A stretch of DNA of 64,000 nucleotides from Pseudarthrobacter chlorophenolicus A6 (GCF_000022025.1 NC_011879.1:248001-312000); one strand, 5' to 3'. Shown: positions 32,095-40,602, numbered from the stretch's first letter. A program made the numbers and translations. Notes: generated by a model from the letters alone, not told the origin.

Positions 32095-33081
32095 CTAGAC
32101 AGGCGCCCGCTCTGTGACGTCACGAACCACTGGCCCGACGCCGTTCTCGGCGTTGACCGGCGTCGGCGGAATCCACCGGGTTTCATAGGCCCAGTCGACT
32201 CCCTCGATACCGCTCCTGGTCCCGGTGATCTTGCCGGCAGCATCCCGCATGGCGACGCGGACCCGCCTATAGTGGGCGCGCCGGATGTGGGGCGGCATGC
32301 GCCAGCCGCCGTCTGAGATGCCGGAGCTGGACGGGCTGCCCGAGATCTGGCGGAACGCCGATCCGACCCTCCATCCGAGGTGCCCGATCCTGGCGTCCTT
32401 CATATGGTGCGGGCGGGCGACACTGGCCGGCGGGAGCCAGTCAACATCAGGCTCAGCGGATGCCAGGTAAAGCATTAGCTGCAAGGAGAGGGTCGTTATG
32501 AGCGCTGCCGCGGCGGGGTCGCCGTCGAAATCCCGGCGCTGAGTTGCATCGGCGATGTAGTCCCCCAAGGTCTTCTCGCCGGTGACGATCTCGCCGCGGC
32601 TCAGAAACAGGACAGGAATGGCCCCGGGAGGGGGAAATCCATCGACGGTGACTATCCACGAGCAGGAGATGCCTTCGGCGTCCTGGAGGGGCTCGTGTGT
32701 TGTGCTGTCTGCCGTGACACTGATGCCTGTGGCGACCATCCCGATAAACCGGAAAGTGCGATTGTGGAGGGTCAGGACGATCGGGTCAGGTAGCGAAAAG
32801 CCGATCGCGCCGTATGGCATCCTGTCCAGCCAGTCCTCGGCGACCGTGATGTCGGGGTTGGTGTCGGCCAGCGCCAGTGCGAAGTCAAGGTCGACGCGGA
32901 GCATCACCGGGCTTTGCTCCCATTGCTCGAGCTTGCCAATGGCGTGCGCGGCCGACTCCTTGCCTTGCTGCCCCAGCATTTGCGACGTTGAATAGAACGC
33001 GTCGATGACGGAGGAGGCATCCTGGATCTTGATGCTGCGCGCGTTCCCGGCGCCCTTCTTGCGGCGGCTGGCTTTTCCCAT
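32095..33081 (-). CDS. protein with AcrVA2-like C terminus
   Basis: 328 aa. N terminus basic (MGKASRRKKGAGNARSIK), central mixed alpha/beta part, and a C-terminal block with LGWRVGSAFRQI, PHIRRAHYRRVRVAMRD and ETRWIPPTPVN. The PH-(I/V)-RRAH-(W/Y) ... RWIPP-x-x-VN signature resembles the AcrVA2-like family, whose founding member is an anti-CRISPR but whose many relatives on plasmids and chromosomes are uncharacterised. Assignment is from this motif only. A TACTGT box sits 6 nt before the ATG, suggesting a leaderless start from a standard promoter. Confidence 0.6.
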   Translation of the reverse strand: MGKASRRKKGAGNARSIKIQDASSVIDAFYSTSQMLGQQGKESAAHAIGKLEQWEQSPVMLRVDLDFALALADTNPDITVAEDWLDRMPYGAIGFSLPDPIVLTLHNRTFRFIGMVATGISVTADSTTHEPLQDAEGISCSWIVTVDGFPPPGAIPVLFLSRGEIVTGEKTLGDYIADATQRRDFDGDPAAAALITTLSLQLMLYLASAEPDVDWLPPASVARPHHMKDARIGHLGWRVGSAFRQISGSPSSSGISDGGWRMPPHIRRAHYRRVRVAMRDAAGKITGTRSGIEGVDWAYETRWIPPTPVNAENGVGPVVRDVTERAPV

Positions 33082-33087
33082 CCCGCA

Positions 33088-33093
33088 ACAGTA
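33088..33093 (-). promoter_or_regulatory. -10 element TACTGT, leaderless spacing
   Basis: TACTGT ends 6 nt before ATG 33081. No TTGACA-like -35 seen. Confidence 0.4.
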
Positions 33094-33116
33094 GCCAATC
33101 TGTCGGTGCCGGCGCC

Positions 33117-33983
33117 TCAGGCGGCCTGTTCGAGACTCTGTACCTCGGGGAGGACTCCGGGCAGCGTGCGGAGGGTGCTTACGCGCTCCGGGCTCAGCCT
33201 GCCCCGCCGGTACTGGCGGCGCTGGACGGTCAGCCAGCTGAACAACGGATGGCTCCAGTTCCCCGGCAGCGCGCCGTCGTGGCGGGAGGCATAGTCCTTG
33301 AGTTGGTCGAAGTTCCGGTTCCAGCTGTACTCGACGATGCTCGGATAGGCCAGGATCGCTTTGATCCGTGCGGCGCGGATGTCGTTGAGCCGCGACCCTG
33401 TGCCGAACGGACCATCCAGATGGTAGGTCCCATGGACGTAGTCCTTCAGCCAGGACATGGCTCGGCTGGAAGGTCGGTAGCCGTTCTCCCGGACGAATTC
33501 CTCGGCGAGGGCGATGCGGTCATCAAGGTCCTTTTCGGCATAGGACGGCGCGGTGGCGAGTAGCGCGGATATGGCCTCATGCCGGGCCCGCAGCCGTGGC
33601 GACTTCCTGGCCGGATCCAGATACAGGTTGTTGCTGACCCAGGCCCGGAGCTGGACCTCGCGGGCCGGCACCCCTTTGCGGGAGTGTCGCGGGGCGTAGC
33701 CGTTGACCTGGATAAAATCCCTCAGCTCGTCGAGGAGGGCATCCTGGTCGGGGTGGGTGTCCAGCTTCAGGGCTCCGGGGATTCCCGCCGCCCGTTCCCG
33801 GAGCTCGGGCTTGAGGGTGCCGCGCCGTTCTTTCTGGCGGAGCGTGGTGAACAGGAAGTTGGCCAGGTACTTCTCGGCAGGGTCGGTGGCGTTCGATTTG
33901 GGCAGCCTGCCGTGAGCCTGCTGGAACCGATCCAGCTCTTCGAGGGTCTCGGCCGCGGTACGCCGCCTGGTTGTCGGGCTCAT
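33117..33983 (-). CDS. helicase-associated-domain repeat protein
   Basis: 288 aa, start MSPTTRRRTAAETLEELDRF overlapping the ATP-grasp stop as TGATG. Contains three to four HA-type units: QQAHGRLPKSN, VNGYAPRHSRKG, ENGYRPSSRA and RHDGALPGNWS, with closing (G/T)(I/L)PG-(A/V)-L at two of them. No helicase core. Shorter paralog of 28801-30375. Its coupling to the ATP-grasp-like gene suggests the two products work together. Confidence 0.8.
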   Translation of the reverse strand: MSPTTRRRTAAETLEELDRFQQAHGRLPKSNATDPAEKYLANFLFTTLRQKERRGTLKPELRERAAGIPGALKLDTHPDQDALLDELRDFIQVNGYAPRHSRKGVPAREVQLRAWVSNNLYLDPARKSPRLRARHEAISALLATAPSYAEKDLDDRIALAEEFVRENGYRPSSRAMSWLKDYVHGTYHLDGPFGTGSRLNDIRAARIKAILAYPSIVEYSWNRNFDQLKDYASRHDGALPGNWSHPLFSWLTVQRRQYRRGRLSPERVSTLRTLPGVLPEVQSLEQAA

Positions 33984-34843
33984 CAAAGCGGGGTTCCCGC
34001 AGGCAGCGGGCGGGCGCGGGACAGGAAGAGCCCGTCGGGCCGCCACGCCCAATGGTCGTTACCCGGCTCCTGGGCGGCGAGGACCGATTCGATGACCCCG
34101 GCCACCGGCGCGTGGTAGATGTTCGAGGACCAGGCGGCATTGGCTTCAATGACGGACCAGTTGCCGTCCTTGTCCTCTCCGACGTCGAGGCTGTATCCGG
34201 GTGGCTGGTCTGCGCCCATGGCGTGGACGACGCGCTGGGCGAAGGTGGCAGCGGCGGAAGCGTCAGGGGAGCGGGCTGGCTCGTAGGCGTCCCAGGTGAT
34301 GGTCACGGTGCTGTCGTGGATGCCGGGAACGGTGGCCAGGTAGAAGGAAGCTGCGGTCACCTTGCCGCGGGCGATGAAGCACCTGTATTCACGGACGTAC
34401 TCCATCGGGTCGGAGCCGATGACGTGCAGCGTTTCATATCCGGTGGCGAAGTCGAAGGCGGCGCCTGCAGTCCGTTGGAAGATGCCCCGGCCGATGCGCA
34501 GTCCCGCGGGGATGCCGGCGTGCTTGTGCTCGGCCAGCTTGTAGAACTTCGGGTCGGTGCCCCGGTACGGCAGGTCACCCAGTTCGCAGGCCCACACGTC
34601 GCGGCCGAGGAACTCTTTAGGGATCCGGGTCAGCCAGTCGGGACCGGCGGACAGGAAGGAATGATCCGAGCCGCTCTTCAGCAGCCTGGTTGCCCAGGCG
34701 CCGGAGCACCACAGGGCGGTGGTGCCGTCCAGTGTCGGAGCGTCCAGCCCGAGGCTGTGCTCAACGTCGACGGTGCCGGCGGAACGCAGGTCATCTGCAA
34801 GCCAGCGGGCGCTGGTGACGACAAGGAGTTTGTCGTAGGTCAT
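33983..34843 (-). CDS. ATP-grasp-like protein, 286 aa
   Basis: Start MTYDKLLVVTSARWLADDLR, GAGGACC ahead. C-terminal pattern resembles ATP-grasp ligases: RCFIARGKVTAASFYLATVP, PPGYSLDVGEDKDGNWSVIE then ANAAWSSN (the D-V-G ... V-I-E-x-N-A metal-binding end). The N-terminal half is less clear. Such proteins usually join a carboxylate to an amine or modify peptides; several unassigned bacterial versions exist. Intact copy of the frameshifted 27121-27976 gene. Fourth gene of the 35437 operon. Confidence 0.7.
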   Translation of the reverse strand: MTYDKLLVVTSARWLADDLRSAGTVDVEHSLGLDAPTLDGTTALWCSGAWATRLLKSGSDHSFLSAGPDWLTRIPKEFLGRDVWACELGDLPYRGTDPKFYKLAEHKHAGIPAGLRIGRGIFQRTAGAAFDFATGYETLHVIGSDPMEYVREYRCFIARGKVTAASFYLATVPGIHDSTVTITWDAYEPARSPDASAAATFAQRVVHAMGADQPPGYSLDVGEDKDGNWSVIEANAAWSSNIYHAPVAGVIESVLAAQEPGNDHWAWRPDGLFLSRARPLPAGTPL

Positions 34844-35010
34844 GAGCGGTCCTCGTTCCGGACGGCACGCTTGCCAGCGCGGCGGGCCCGGCGGCGAAGG
34901 GAAGGCTTCTGGTCCCCTGTGTGGCAGTAGACGCAGCCGCCGTTAGCAGACTCCGGGCAGGACTTGTCGGAGTGGGGCCTGCCGCGCCGGTCCCGGTCGC
35001 TGCTGCTCAC
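34840..35010 (-). CDS. small basic Cys protein, 56 aa
   Basis: GTG start overlapping the upstream stop as GTGA; ATGA overlap with the ATP-grasp-like gene. SCPESANGGCVYCHTGD is a compact Cys/His cluster, followed by a strongly basic tail RRRARRAGKRAVRNED. A short basic peptide directly upstream of an ATP-grasp gene could be its substrate; this is speculation. Confidence 0.65.
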   Translation of the reverse strand: MSSSDRDRRGRPHSDKSCPESANGGCVYCHTGDQKPSLRRRARRAGKRAVRNEDRS

Positions 35011-35159
35011 CGAAAAGATTCCTGTGCTGGCTGGTCGTGTGGTGCATCGAAAGAGACAGCAGAGCCGGCCAGTGAGATGACTCCGACGAGTAGGGCTCCG
35101 AGCAGCATGCGGGACGCTACCCCGGCGGCATCCTCTCGCTGCAGGAGGCTCCGGATCAC
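35007..35159 (-). CDS. single-pass membrane peptide, 50 aa
   Basis: GTG start overlapping the upstream stop as GTGA (MIRSLLQREDAAGVASRMLL). One membrane helix, MLLGALLVGVISLAGSAVSF, then a short polar tail. GTGA overlaps on both sides support translation. Confidence 0.6.
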   Translation of the reverse strand: MIRSLLQREDAAGVASRMLLGALLVGVISLAGSAVSFDAPHDQPAQESFR

Positions 35160-35437
35160 GCGGACCACCGGAGGGCGATGACCTCGCGGATGCTGAGGCT
35201 GCCGTCGACGGATCGCCAGGGCCCATTGCCCTCGCAGGTCATCAGTTCGAACTCGATGCCGGGCTGGGCGGCCAGGACCCGCTCGGCGTACCGCAGCGCA
35301 CCGTCCTCCGTGGACCAGACGGAGATGCCGCCGGTGTCCTCGGAATACGAGGAGAGAAGAGCACCCCACACCTGGGCCGTGTCAACGGTCAGGGGGAGCG
35401 CAGCTGAACGGCGGGGGCGGGTCAGTGTGGTGGTCAT
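35156..35437 (-). CDS. hypothetical protein, 93 aa
   Basis: Start MTTTLTRPRRSAALPLTVDT, 7 nt after a CACACAT block. Contains GISVWSTEDGALRYAERVLA. First gene of the operon 35156, 35007, 34840, 33983, 33117. Confidence 0.75.
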   Translation of the reverse strand: MTTTLTRPRRSAALPLTVDTAQVWGALLSSYSEDTGGISVWSTEDGALRYAERVLAAQPGIEFELMTCEGNGPWRSVDGSLSIREVIALRWSA

Positions 35438-35444
35438 GGCGGTC

Positions 35445-35474
35445 ATGTGTGCGGAGATTCCGGCTCCGCTCACC
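35445..35474 (-). promoter_or_regulatory. CACACAT-class promoter
   Basis: GGTGAG, 17 nt, CACACAT, 7 nt to ATG 35437. Confidence 0.85.
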
Positions 35475-35483
35475 GCATCGGGG

Positions 35484-35690
35484 TCAGGCGGCGTGGGTCA
35501 GCGGGACGCGCGGTTTCCGGATCGGACGGGCGGGGATGTTGAGGGAGGGGGTCGGAGCTGCGACCCCCTCCGGGGACTGCTCAGTACCGAAGGTGTTGCG
35601 GGTCGTCCGGTACAGGACGGAGCCCAGCCAGATGAACATGACGGCGGCGAAAAGCCACGCGGCGTAAAGGTGCAGGAGGTCGAGGATCAT
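35484..35690 (-). CDS. single-pass membrane protein, 68 aa
   Basis: Start MILDLLHLYAAWLFAAVMFI, 7 nt after a variant block. Membrane helix at residues 8-27, then a polar, Pro-rich tail with PARPIRKPRVP. Function unknown. Confidence 0.75.
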   Translation of the reverse strand: MILDLLHLYAAWLFAAVMFIWLGSVLYRTTRNTFGTEQSPEGVAAPTPSLNIPARPIRKPRVPLTHAA

Positions 35691-35697
35691 GAGCCTC

Positions 35698-35727
35698 ATG
35701 TGTAGGGATGGCGGCCGAACGCTCATC
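35698..35727 (-). promoter_or_regulatory. CACACAT-class promoter, TACACAT variant
   Basis: GATGAG, 17 nt, TACACAT, 7 nt to ATG 35690. Confidence 0.7.
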
Positions 35728-35735
35728 ACAAGAGA

Positions 35736-35768
35736 GCAGCCCCGCCGGTCGGTGACTGGCGGGGCTGC
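35736..35768 (-). terminator. hairpin downstream of 35788-36072
   Basis: Perfect 11-bp stem GCAGCCCCGCC / GGCGGGGCTGC, 11-nt loop, 19 nt after the stop. Confidence 0.75.
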
Positions 35769-35787
35769 AGGGATGGGTGAGTGACGG

Positions 35788-36072
35788 TCAGCGCTGCACC
35801 GGCAGGTGGTCGGTATGGCCGGTCAGGTAGTCCAGCTCGGCGAGCCTCTGTTCGAGGCGCGGGATGGTATCGGCGGCACCGCGGGCCTTGGCCAGCAGGT
35901 CCTCGGTTACGGCGCGGTCCTTGGACCACTTGCCGACGATGTGGGCTTTCTGGCTTTCGTCCAAGGCGGTGGCCGGAGCAGTGCCGAGGTGTTCGGACAG
36001 GATGGCCTGGCGGTCCCAGGCGATGTCGAGCAGGGCGTGGGCGCCGACGGGCGCGATCAATGTTGCTGTCAT
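35788..36072 (-). CDS. hypothetical helical protein, 94 aa
   Basis: Start MTATLIAPVGAHALLDIAWD, 7 nt after a CACACAT block. Long C-terminal helix (VTEDLLAKARGAADTIPRLE) likely to form a coiled coil. Divergent from umuD. Confidence 0.75.
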   Translation of the reverse strand: MTATLIAPVGAHALLDIAWDRQAILSEHLGTAPATALDESQKAHIVGKWSKDRAVTEDLLAKARGAADTIPRLEQRLAELDYLTGHTDHLPVQR

Positions 36073-36079
36073 GCCCGGA

Positions 36080-36109
36080 ATGTGTGCGGCTGCGAGCCGA
36101 TACGTCTTC
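36080..36109 (-). promoter_or_regulatory. CACACAT-class promoter
   Basis: GAAGAC at the -35 position, 17 nt, CACACAT, 7 nt to ATG 36072. Confidence 0.65.
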
Positions 36110-36238
36110 GGCCACACCGGGTCAGGCGTTGGTGGTGCGTGCGATTTCTGGAGCGGGACTGAAAGGCCCCGGCTCTCTAAGCGTGTATCGGCCGTATAAT
36201 TTCTTCGAAGAGATGTTCACATGTGGATAAAGCTGTGT

Positions 36239-36253
36239 AGAACACATGTTTGA
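36239..36253 (+). promoter_or_regulatory. SOS (LexA) box before umuDC
   Basis: AGAAC-ACAT-GTTTGA, one mismatch class away from the actinobacterial LexA consensus CGAAC-N4-GTTYG, 21 nt before the umuD start. A TATAAT box lies further upstream at 36195-36200. DNA damage should induce umuDC. Confidence 0.8.
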
Positions 36254-36273
36254 ATGTGGAAAGGTGGTGGACG

Positions 36274-36705
36274 ATGCGGGCCGTCATCGTATCCGCCCTC
36301 ACCGTGGTCGGTCTGGACGACACAGGCCCCTTGTATTGTCCCGTGGCTGTTCCGGCAGGCTTCCCCAGCCCCGCCCAGGACTACTTCACCGGCCGGATCG
36401 ATCTGAATGCCCACCTGATCAGGGACATCACCTCCACCTTCCTGGTACGGGTGTCGGGGCACTCCATGGAAGGCGCAGGCATCTCCGACGGCGACGAGCT
36501 GGTCGTGGACCGGGCGATCACGCCGGTTGACGGCAATGTCGTTGTCGCCATCGTCGACGGTGAGCTGACCATCAAGCGACTCCGGCTCGAGCACGGGCGC
36601 GTGAGGCTGGCCGCCGAGAACCCGGACTACCCGGACCTCGTCGTCCCGGAACTGGCCGAGCTTTCCATTTGGGGGACCGTTACCCGGTGCCTGCACCATG
36701 TCTAA
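36274..36705 (+). CDS. umuD: UmuD-type autocleaving polymerase V subunit
   Basis: 143 aa. Peptidase S24 fold. Probable self-cleavage bond Ala28-Gly29 in VPAGFPSP; catalytic dyad Ser64 (VSGHSM, where most relatives have Asp for His63) and Lys101 (GELTIKRL); [23 protein letters not shown] and [12 protein letters not shown] are typical. After RecA-stimulated cleavage it would form UmuD'2C, the error-prone polymerase V. GGAAAGG precedes the ATG. Overlaps umuC by 8 nt and carries an SOS box upstream. Confidence 0.95.
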   Translation: MRAVIVSALTVVGLDDTGPLYCPVAVPAGFPSPAQDYFTGRIDLNAHLIRDITSTFLVRVSGHSMEGAGISDGDELVVDRAITPVDGNVVVAIVDGELTIKRLRLEHGRVRLAAENPDYPDLVVPELAELSIWGTVTRCLHHV

Positions 36706-37984
36706 GGGGCCGCAGCGGATCGCCCTGGTGGACGTGAACTCGATGTACGTGTCCTGTGAGCGCGCCTTCGATCCCACCTTGGAAGGCAAGCCCGTCGTCG
36801 TGCTGTCCAACAACGACGGCTGCGTGGTTGCCAGGTCCAATGAGGCCAAGTCCCTGGGCATCGAAAACGGCGACCCCTGGTTCAAGCTCGCAGCCGACGC
36901 CAAACGCACCGGCTTGATCCACCGCAGCTCCAATTACGAGCTCTACGGCGACCTTTCGAGCAGGGTCATGGAGCTCCTGGGCCGCTTCTCCTATGACCTT
37001 GAGATCTACAGTATTGATGAAGCATTCGTGGCGCTCAGGGGGAGCGCCGAAGAGCTGCACCGGGTCGGCCGCGAGATGAAATCCGCCGTCGCAAGGCACG
37101 TGGGACTGCCCGTCTGCGTCGGCATCGCGGCCACGAAAACGCTGGCCAAATTCTCCAACCGCCTGGCCAAGCAAAACCCGCACATGGACGGCGTCTGCAG
37201 CTATGACCTGCTGCCTCCCGACACCGCGCAGGCCGTGATGTCCAAGGTCCCGGTGACCGGCATCTGGGGGATCGCCGGCAGGCTCGGCAAGAAGCTGAAC
37301 GCCATGGGGATCTTCACGATCGCCGACTTGAAAGCCACCGACCCGGTGGTGATGCGCAAGAAGTTCTCGGTCCTGATGCAGCGGACCATCATGGAGCTCA
37401 ACGGGATCCCCTGCATCCCGATGGAGCATGAGGTCGCGGCAAAGCAGCAGCTCATCTTTTCCCGGTCGTTCTCGAAGCCGGTGACCTCCGCGGCCAGGAT
37501 GCATGAGGTGATGGCGATCTACGCCCAGCAGGCCGCTATCCGCCTGGCCAAGGACCATCAGCAGACCAAGCTGATGTCCTGCTTCGCCGGCACTTCCCAC
37601 TTCAACCAGACAGCCGCCTCGTTCCCTTCTGCGACCGTCAAACTCCCGGCGCCCACCGCTGACCCGGTTCTGCTTACGAAGGCCGCCACGGGGGCGCTGG
37701 AGGGCCGCATCGTGGACGGCGTTCCCTACGCGCGGGCCGGGGTGATGCTGATGGACCTCTCACCGGCCGGCGCCGCGCCTCAGCTGCCCGCATTCGCCAC
37801 CGCACACGAGGAAAAACACATCGGGGCGCTCCTTGGGGACATCATGGAACGGTTCGGAACAGGCTCCATCGGTCTCGGCCGCGCCGGAATGGTGGAAGCC
37901 CCTGATTGGGGAATGCAGAGGAAGGCCCTGTCCCCGCGCTACACCACAGAATGGGATGAACTGCTGGTCGTGAAAGCTGCTTAG
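36698..37984 (+). CDS. umuC: UmuC, Y-family DNA polymerase V catalytic subunit
   Basis: 428 aa, full length. Active-site motifs: [18 protein letters not shown] (first metal Asp), [18 protein letters not shown], and [10 protein letters not shown] (Asp-Glu pair); helix-hairpin-helix and little-finger domains follow, ending in the DUF4113-like RRKALSP-x-YTT region ([16 protein letters not shown]). Translesion synthesis and SOS mutagenesis. Such umuDC pairs are common on actinobacterial plasmids. Convergent with 38001-38390. Confidence 0.95.
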   Translation: MSKGPQRIALVDVNSMYVSCERAFDPTLEGKPVVVLSNNDGCVVARSNEAKSLGIENGDPWFKLAADAKRTGLIHRSSNYELYGDLSSRVMELLGRFSYDLEIYSIDEAFVALRGSAEELHRVGREMKSAVARHVGLPVCVGIAATKTLAKFSNRLAKQNPHMDGVCSYDLLPPDTAQAVMSKVPVTGIWGIAGRLGKKLNAMGIFTIADLKATDPVVMRKKFSVLMQRTIMELNGIPCIPMEHEVAAKQQLIFSRSFSKPVTSAARMHEVMAIYAQQAAIRLAKDHQQTKLMSCFAGTSHFNQTAASFPSATVKLPAPTADPVLLTKAATGALEGRIVDGVPYARAGVMLMDLSPAGAAPQLPAFATAHEEKHIGALLGDIMERFGTGSIGLGRAGMVEAPDWGMQRKALSPRYTTEWDELLVVKAA

Positions 37985-38000
37985 AGGAGACCGTCTGGGC

Positions 38001-38390
38001 TCAAAGTTCTGGCGGGCCGGACTCGACGGTCCACGCCGCCTCAGTCCCCGCTGCTGCGACGTGCGCTACCCAGCGCTGGTGGTCCGCCTCAATAGCAGCG
38101 GTCAACCCGGCGAGGTAGCTGTCAAAGGGTCCGCCGGGAGCCTCTCGTTCGAGAAAGGCAATGGTTTCGCCCACCGGGTACATCATGGAACCAATCCGCT
38201 CATCGTCATTGAGGAAAGGCTCCAGTGCAACGACGAGCCGACCACAGATCGGATGACTGGTGTCGAGCGACCGGAGATGATCCTCGAGGTCGTAGAACCA
38301 GTCCTCCGCGTCGGGGTGGTCCTCCGCCTCCTGGTTGAGGTAATCGCCGAGGTAGTCGCGGGCCTCCGCCGGGGTGATCGTGGTCGTCAT
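38001..38390 (-). CDS. hypothetical acidic protein, 129 aa
   Basis: Start MTTTITPAEARDYLGDYLNQ. Very acidic and helical (EAEDHPDAEDWFYDLEDHLR). A TAGAAT box ends exactly 7 nt before the ATG, so a leaderless mRNA from a standard promoter is likely. Convergent with umuC. Family unknown. Confidence 0.75.
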   Translation of the reverse strand: MTTTITPAEARDYLGDYLNQEAEDHPDAEDWFYDLEDHLRSLDTSHPICGRLVVALEPFLNDDERIGSMMYPVGETIAFLEREAPGGPFDSYLAGLTAAIEADHQRWVAHVAAAGTEAAWTVESGPPEL

Positions 38391-38397
38391 GCACCTG

Positions 38398-38403
38398 ATT
38401 CTA
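38398..38403 (-). promoter_or_regulatory. -10 element TAGAAT, leaderless spacing
   Basis: TAGAAT, 7 nt, ATG 38390: a standard -10 with the same start spacing as the CACACAT class. Confidence 0.6.
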
Positions 38404-38453
38404 GGTCTGTCCGCCGGCTGGCTTTCGGTCCCACCGTCGCAATCGCGTAATGG

Positions 38454-38759
38454 TCAGGCCGCTTCGAGGGATGGGAGCAGTCCGCTCCCTTCAGGAATAT
38501 GGAAGGCTGTGCGCCAGGGCCGCCCGAGGGGGTCGTTGCCGGAAGGCACGGTGGCACCGTCCAGGACATGCTCGCCGTTCAGGTAGCGGGTCAGGGTGAT
38601 GGCGATACGGCCGTCGTCCAGAGGCCTGGCCGACTGGAGGTTGCCGGACACCAGCCGACCCTTGATGTCGGTGAAGTCGGTCTGGACGTGAAGTCCGTTC
38701 AACTGGGCTGCGAGGGCGACGATGGTGTCGTTGGGGATGCGGCGGATCTGGATGTTCAT
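38454..38759 (-). CDS. hypothetical protein, 101 aa
   Basis: Start MNIQIRRIPNDTIVALAAQL, 8 nt after a CACACAT block. Mixed alpha/beta with IAITLTRYLNGEHVLDGATV. Divergent from the plus-strand gene at 38871. Confidence 0.75.
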   Translation of the reverse strand: MNIQIRRIPNDTIVALAAQLNGLHVQTDFTDIKGRLVSGNLQSARPLDDGRIAITLTRYLNGEHVLDGATVPSGNDPLGRPWRTAFHIPEGSGLLPSLEAA

Positions 38760-38767
38760 GTCACGCC

Positions 38768-38797
38768 ATGTGTGCGGAGGCTCGTGCATGGGTCACC
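38768..38797 (-). promoter_or_regulatory. CACACAT-class promoter, 8-nt spacing
   Basis: GGTGAC, 17 nt, CACACAT, 8 nt to ATG 38759. Confidence 0.75.
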
Positions 38798-38870
38798 GCG
38801 ATGCTCCGGCGGGTCGTCGTGCCTGGCGGTCAGTCCCGGCCGGTATCGTTCATGGCGGGGGTAGGGGACT

Positions 38871-39383
38871 ATGGAAAACGACGTGACGGACCGTCTCTGG
38901 GACAAGTCGGTGCAGGAATTCATCCAGGCGTGCAAGCACGAGCAACTCCGGGACGTGAGGCTGGGCTACACCGTGCTCGACGACACCCGGAAAATCCTCA
39001 ACGTCACCGCTACCTACGCCTCACGAAAACGCGGCCCGGTTTCCGTAGGCTACCGCTGGGCCGAGACGAAGCAGGGATGGCTGCCTGAGGTTTTCGTTGA
39101 CCTCCACACGGCGCCGGCCGGACTGCCCGCAGCGCCCAGGATTCTTGCGTGGAAGTCCCGGCTGTGGCGGGAGCGGGCGGGCGTTCGAACAGCCCTTGAG
39201 GCGGTCTCTTTGATCTTCTTCAAGGCCACGGCTGTGCGCAACGACCTCGGCACGATGCTCACGTCCCGATCTCCGGAAAGCAGCGAGGTGGTCCTGGAAC
39301 AGGGGCATCTGCTGACCCTGCAGACACTGAACGATCTCGCCTTCATCTACAGCGGGGACCAGGCAGCTTCGCAGCGGCCTTAG
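38871..39383 (+). CDS. hypothetical protein, 170 aa
   Basis: Plus-strand, start MENDVTDRLWDKSVQEFIQA with GTAGGGG ahead. Central beta part (GPVSVGYRWAETKQGWLPEV), helical C terminus. Convergent with 39380-39892, sharing 4 nt at the stops. Lacks the CACACAT promoter. Function unknown. Confidence 0.7.
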   Translation: MENDVTDRLWDKSVQEFIQACKHEQLRDVRLGYTVLDDTRKILNVTATYASRKRGPVSVGYRWAETKQGWLPEVFVDLHTAPAGLPAAPRILAWKSRLWRERAGVRTALEAVSLIFFKATAVRNDLGTMLTSRSPESSEVVLEQGHLLTLQTLNDLAFIYSGDQAASQRP

Positions 39384-39892
39384 CCGTTGACCGGGCGGGG
39401 GATGAGCCGGACGTCTGCGATCCAGCCGAAGTAGTCCCGAAGCGGGATGTAGCGGGGTGGCAGGTACCGAATGCTGTCGTAGTCGCCCTGCAACTCGGCA
39501 ATCTCCGTGAGCGGGATGCCGGCGGCGATACGGTCGTGAACGTCCTGCGGGTACGTCTCGGCGCCGGTCAGCAGTCCAGTGAAGTGCAACCGGCCACCGC
39601 TAGACGATTCCAGATTCACTGAGAGGAATTCGAGGGTGGCCAAGATGCAGCGGTCACCGTCGGATTCGACGACACCCCGCGGGGCATAGGCGTTGAGCTC
39701 GAACGAACTCCGGCCGTCGCGCATGCCACCTTCAAGGTCCGCGCCTTTCAGGGTCACCGCGGCGTGGATCCGGTCGTGGTGGTCATGTCGAGGGAAGCGC
39801 AGGTGGGGTCCGGGCTCCAGCGCAAGGTAGGCGTCGTAGAAGCCGTCGCCGGCGACAGCCAGGGGAGCGAAAGTGTTCTCGTCAGCGTGCAT
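39380..39892 (-). CDS. hypothetical protein, 170 aa
   Basis: Start MHADENTFAPLAVAGDGFYD overlapping the upstream gene by 11 nt. HLRFPRHDHHDRIHAAVTLK is strikingly His-rich; PRGVVESDGDRCILATLEFL and PPRYIPLRDYFGWIADVRLI follow. Possibly metal binding. Family unknown. Confidence 0.75.
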   Translation of the reverse strand: MHADENTFAPLAVAGDGFYDAYLALEPGPHLRFPRHDHHDRIHAAVTLKGADLEGGMRDGRSSFELNAYAPRGVVESDGDRCILATLEFLSVNLESSSGGRLHFTGLLTGAETYPQDVHDRIAAGIPLTEIAELQGDYDSIRYLPPRYIPLRDYFGWIADVRLIPRPVNG

Positions 39893-40595
39893 GCTCTTGC
39901 CTCTCAAGTGTGTTGCCGGGCAGGTCATCGCGGATCCCAAGCAGGTAGTCGTTGCGGACGGCCTCCTGTTCGAGCTTGGTGACCAGGTCCTTCTTCGCCT
40001 GGAGACTTTTCTCGAACGAGGCAAGGTCTTCGCGCGCCTCGTCGAGACGGTGCAGGAGATCACTGCGGTCCTTGATGACGAATCGGAGGAGTTGCCGTTC
40101 GACGGCCGGCGCGAAGACGGTGTCCTCACCTGTGCGCTGCAGGTGCTCAACCCGCATCCGGTTGATGGCTTCCTCGTCAGAGATGCGCTGGATGGAGGGA
40201 CCCTGGACGGGGGCCACGTTGGTGGTGCGGATGACGGCGAAGCCCTTGACCATCTCGACTCCGGTGACGGCGTTGAAGCTCAGCTGATGGCGGGTGGAAA
40301 CCCAGACGGGTGTATCCCAGCCGGTGAGGAATTCATCTGCCCGGCCATCTGTGAACCGGTAGGCCACGCCGAATGCGACCCGGCGGAGGTATTCGACGTA
40401 CGCCCCTACCGTGGCGGAGCCGTCGTGTTCCCGCAGCGACGGGACGAGGGCGAGGCCGTCGGCGAAGGGGCGGTGGCGGAAAAGTCCGTTGAGCCGGTTG
40501 GCGCTGCCGAAAGCGGACACGTAAAGGTGGGCATCGCCGGGGACAGCGTCGAGTGCCTCCACGAGGCCGCCAAGGGTGAGTTGCTGGGATTCCAT
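39882..40595 (-). CDS. hypothetical protein with C-terminal coiled coil
   Basis: 237 aa, start MESQQLTLGGLVEALDAVPG, 7 nt after a CACACAT block. N-terminal 150 residues mixed alpha/beta; residues about 175-225 form a long charged coiled coil (LDEAREDLASFEKSLQAKKD). Function unknown; coupled to 39380. Confidence 0.75.
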   Translation of the reverse strand: MESQQLTLGGLVEALDAVPGDAHLYVSAFGSANRLNGLFRHRPFADGLALVPSLREHDGSATVGAYVEYLRRVAFGVAYRFTDGRADEFLTGWDTPVWVSTRHQLSFNAVTGVEMVKGFAVIRTTNVAPVQGPSIQRISDEEAINRMRVEHLQRTGEDTVFAPAVERQLLRFVIKDRSDLLHRLDEAREDLASFEKSLQAKKDLVTKLEQEAVRNDYLLGIRDDLPGNTLERQEHAR

Positions 40596-40602
40596 GGACC
40601 CC

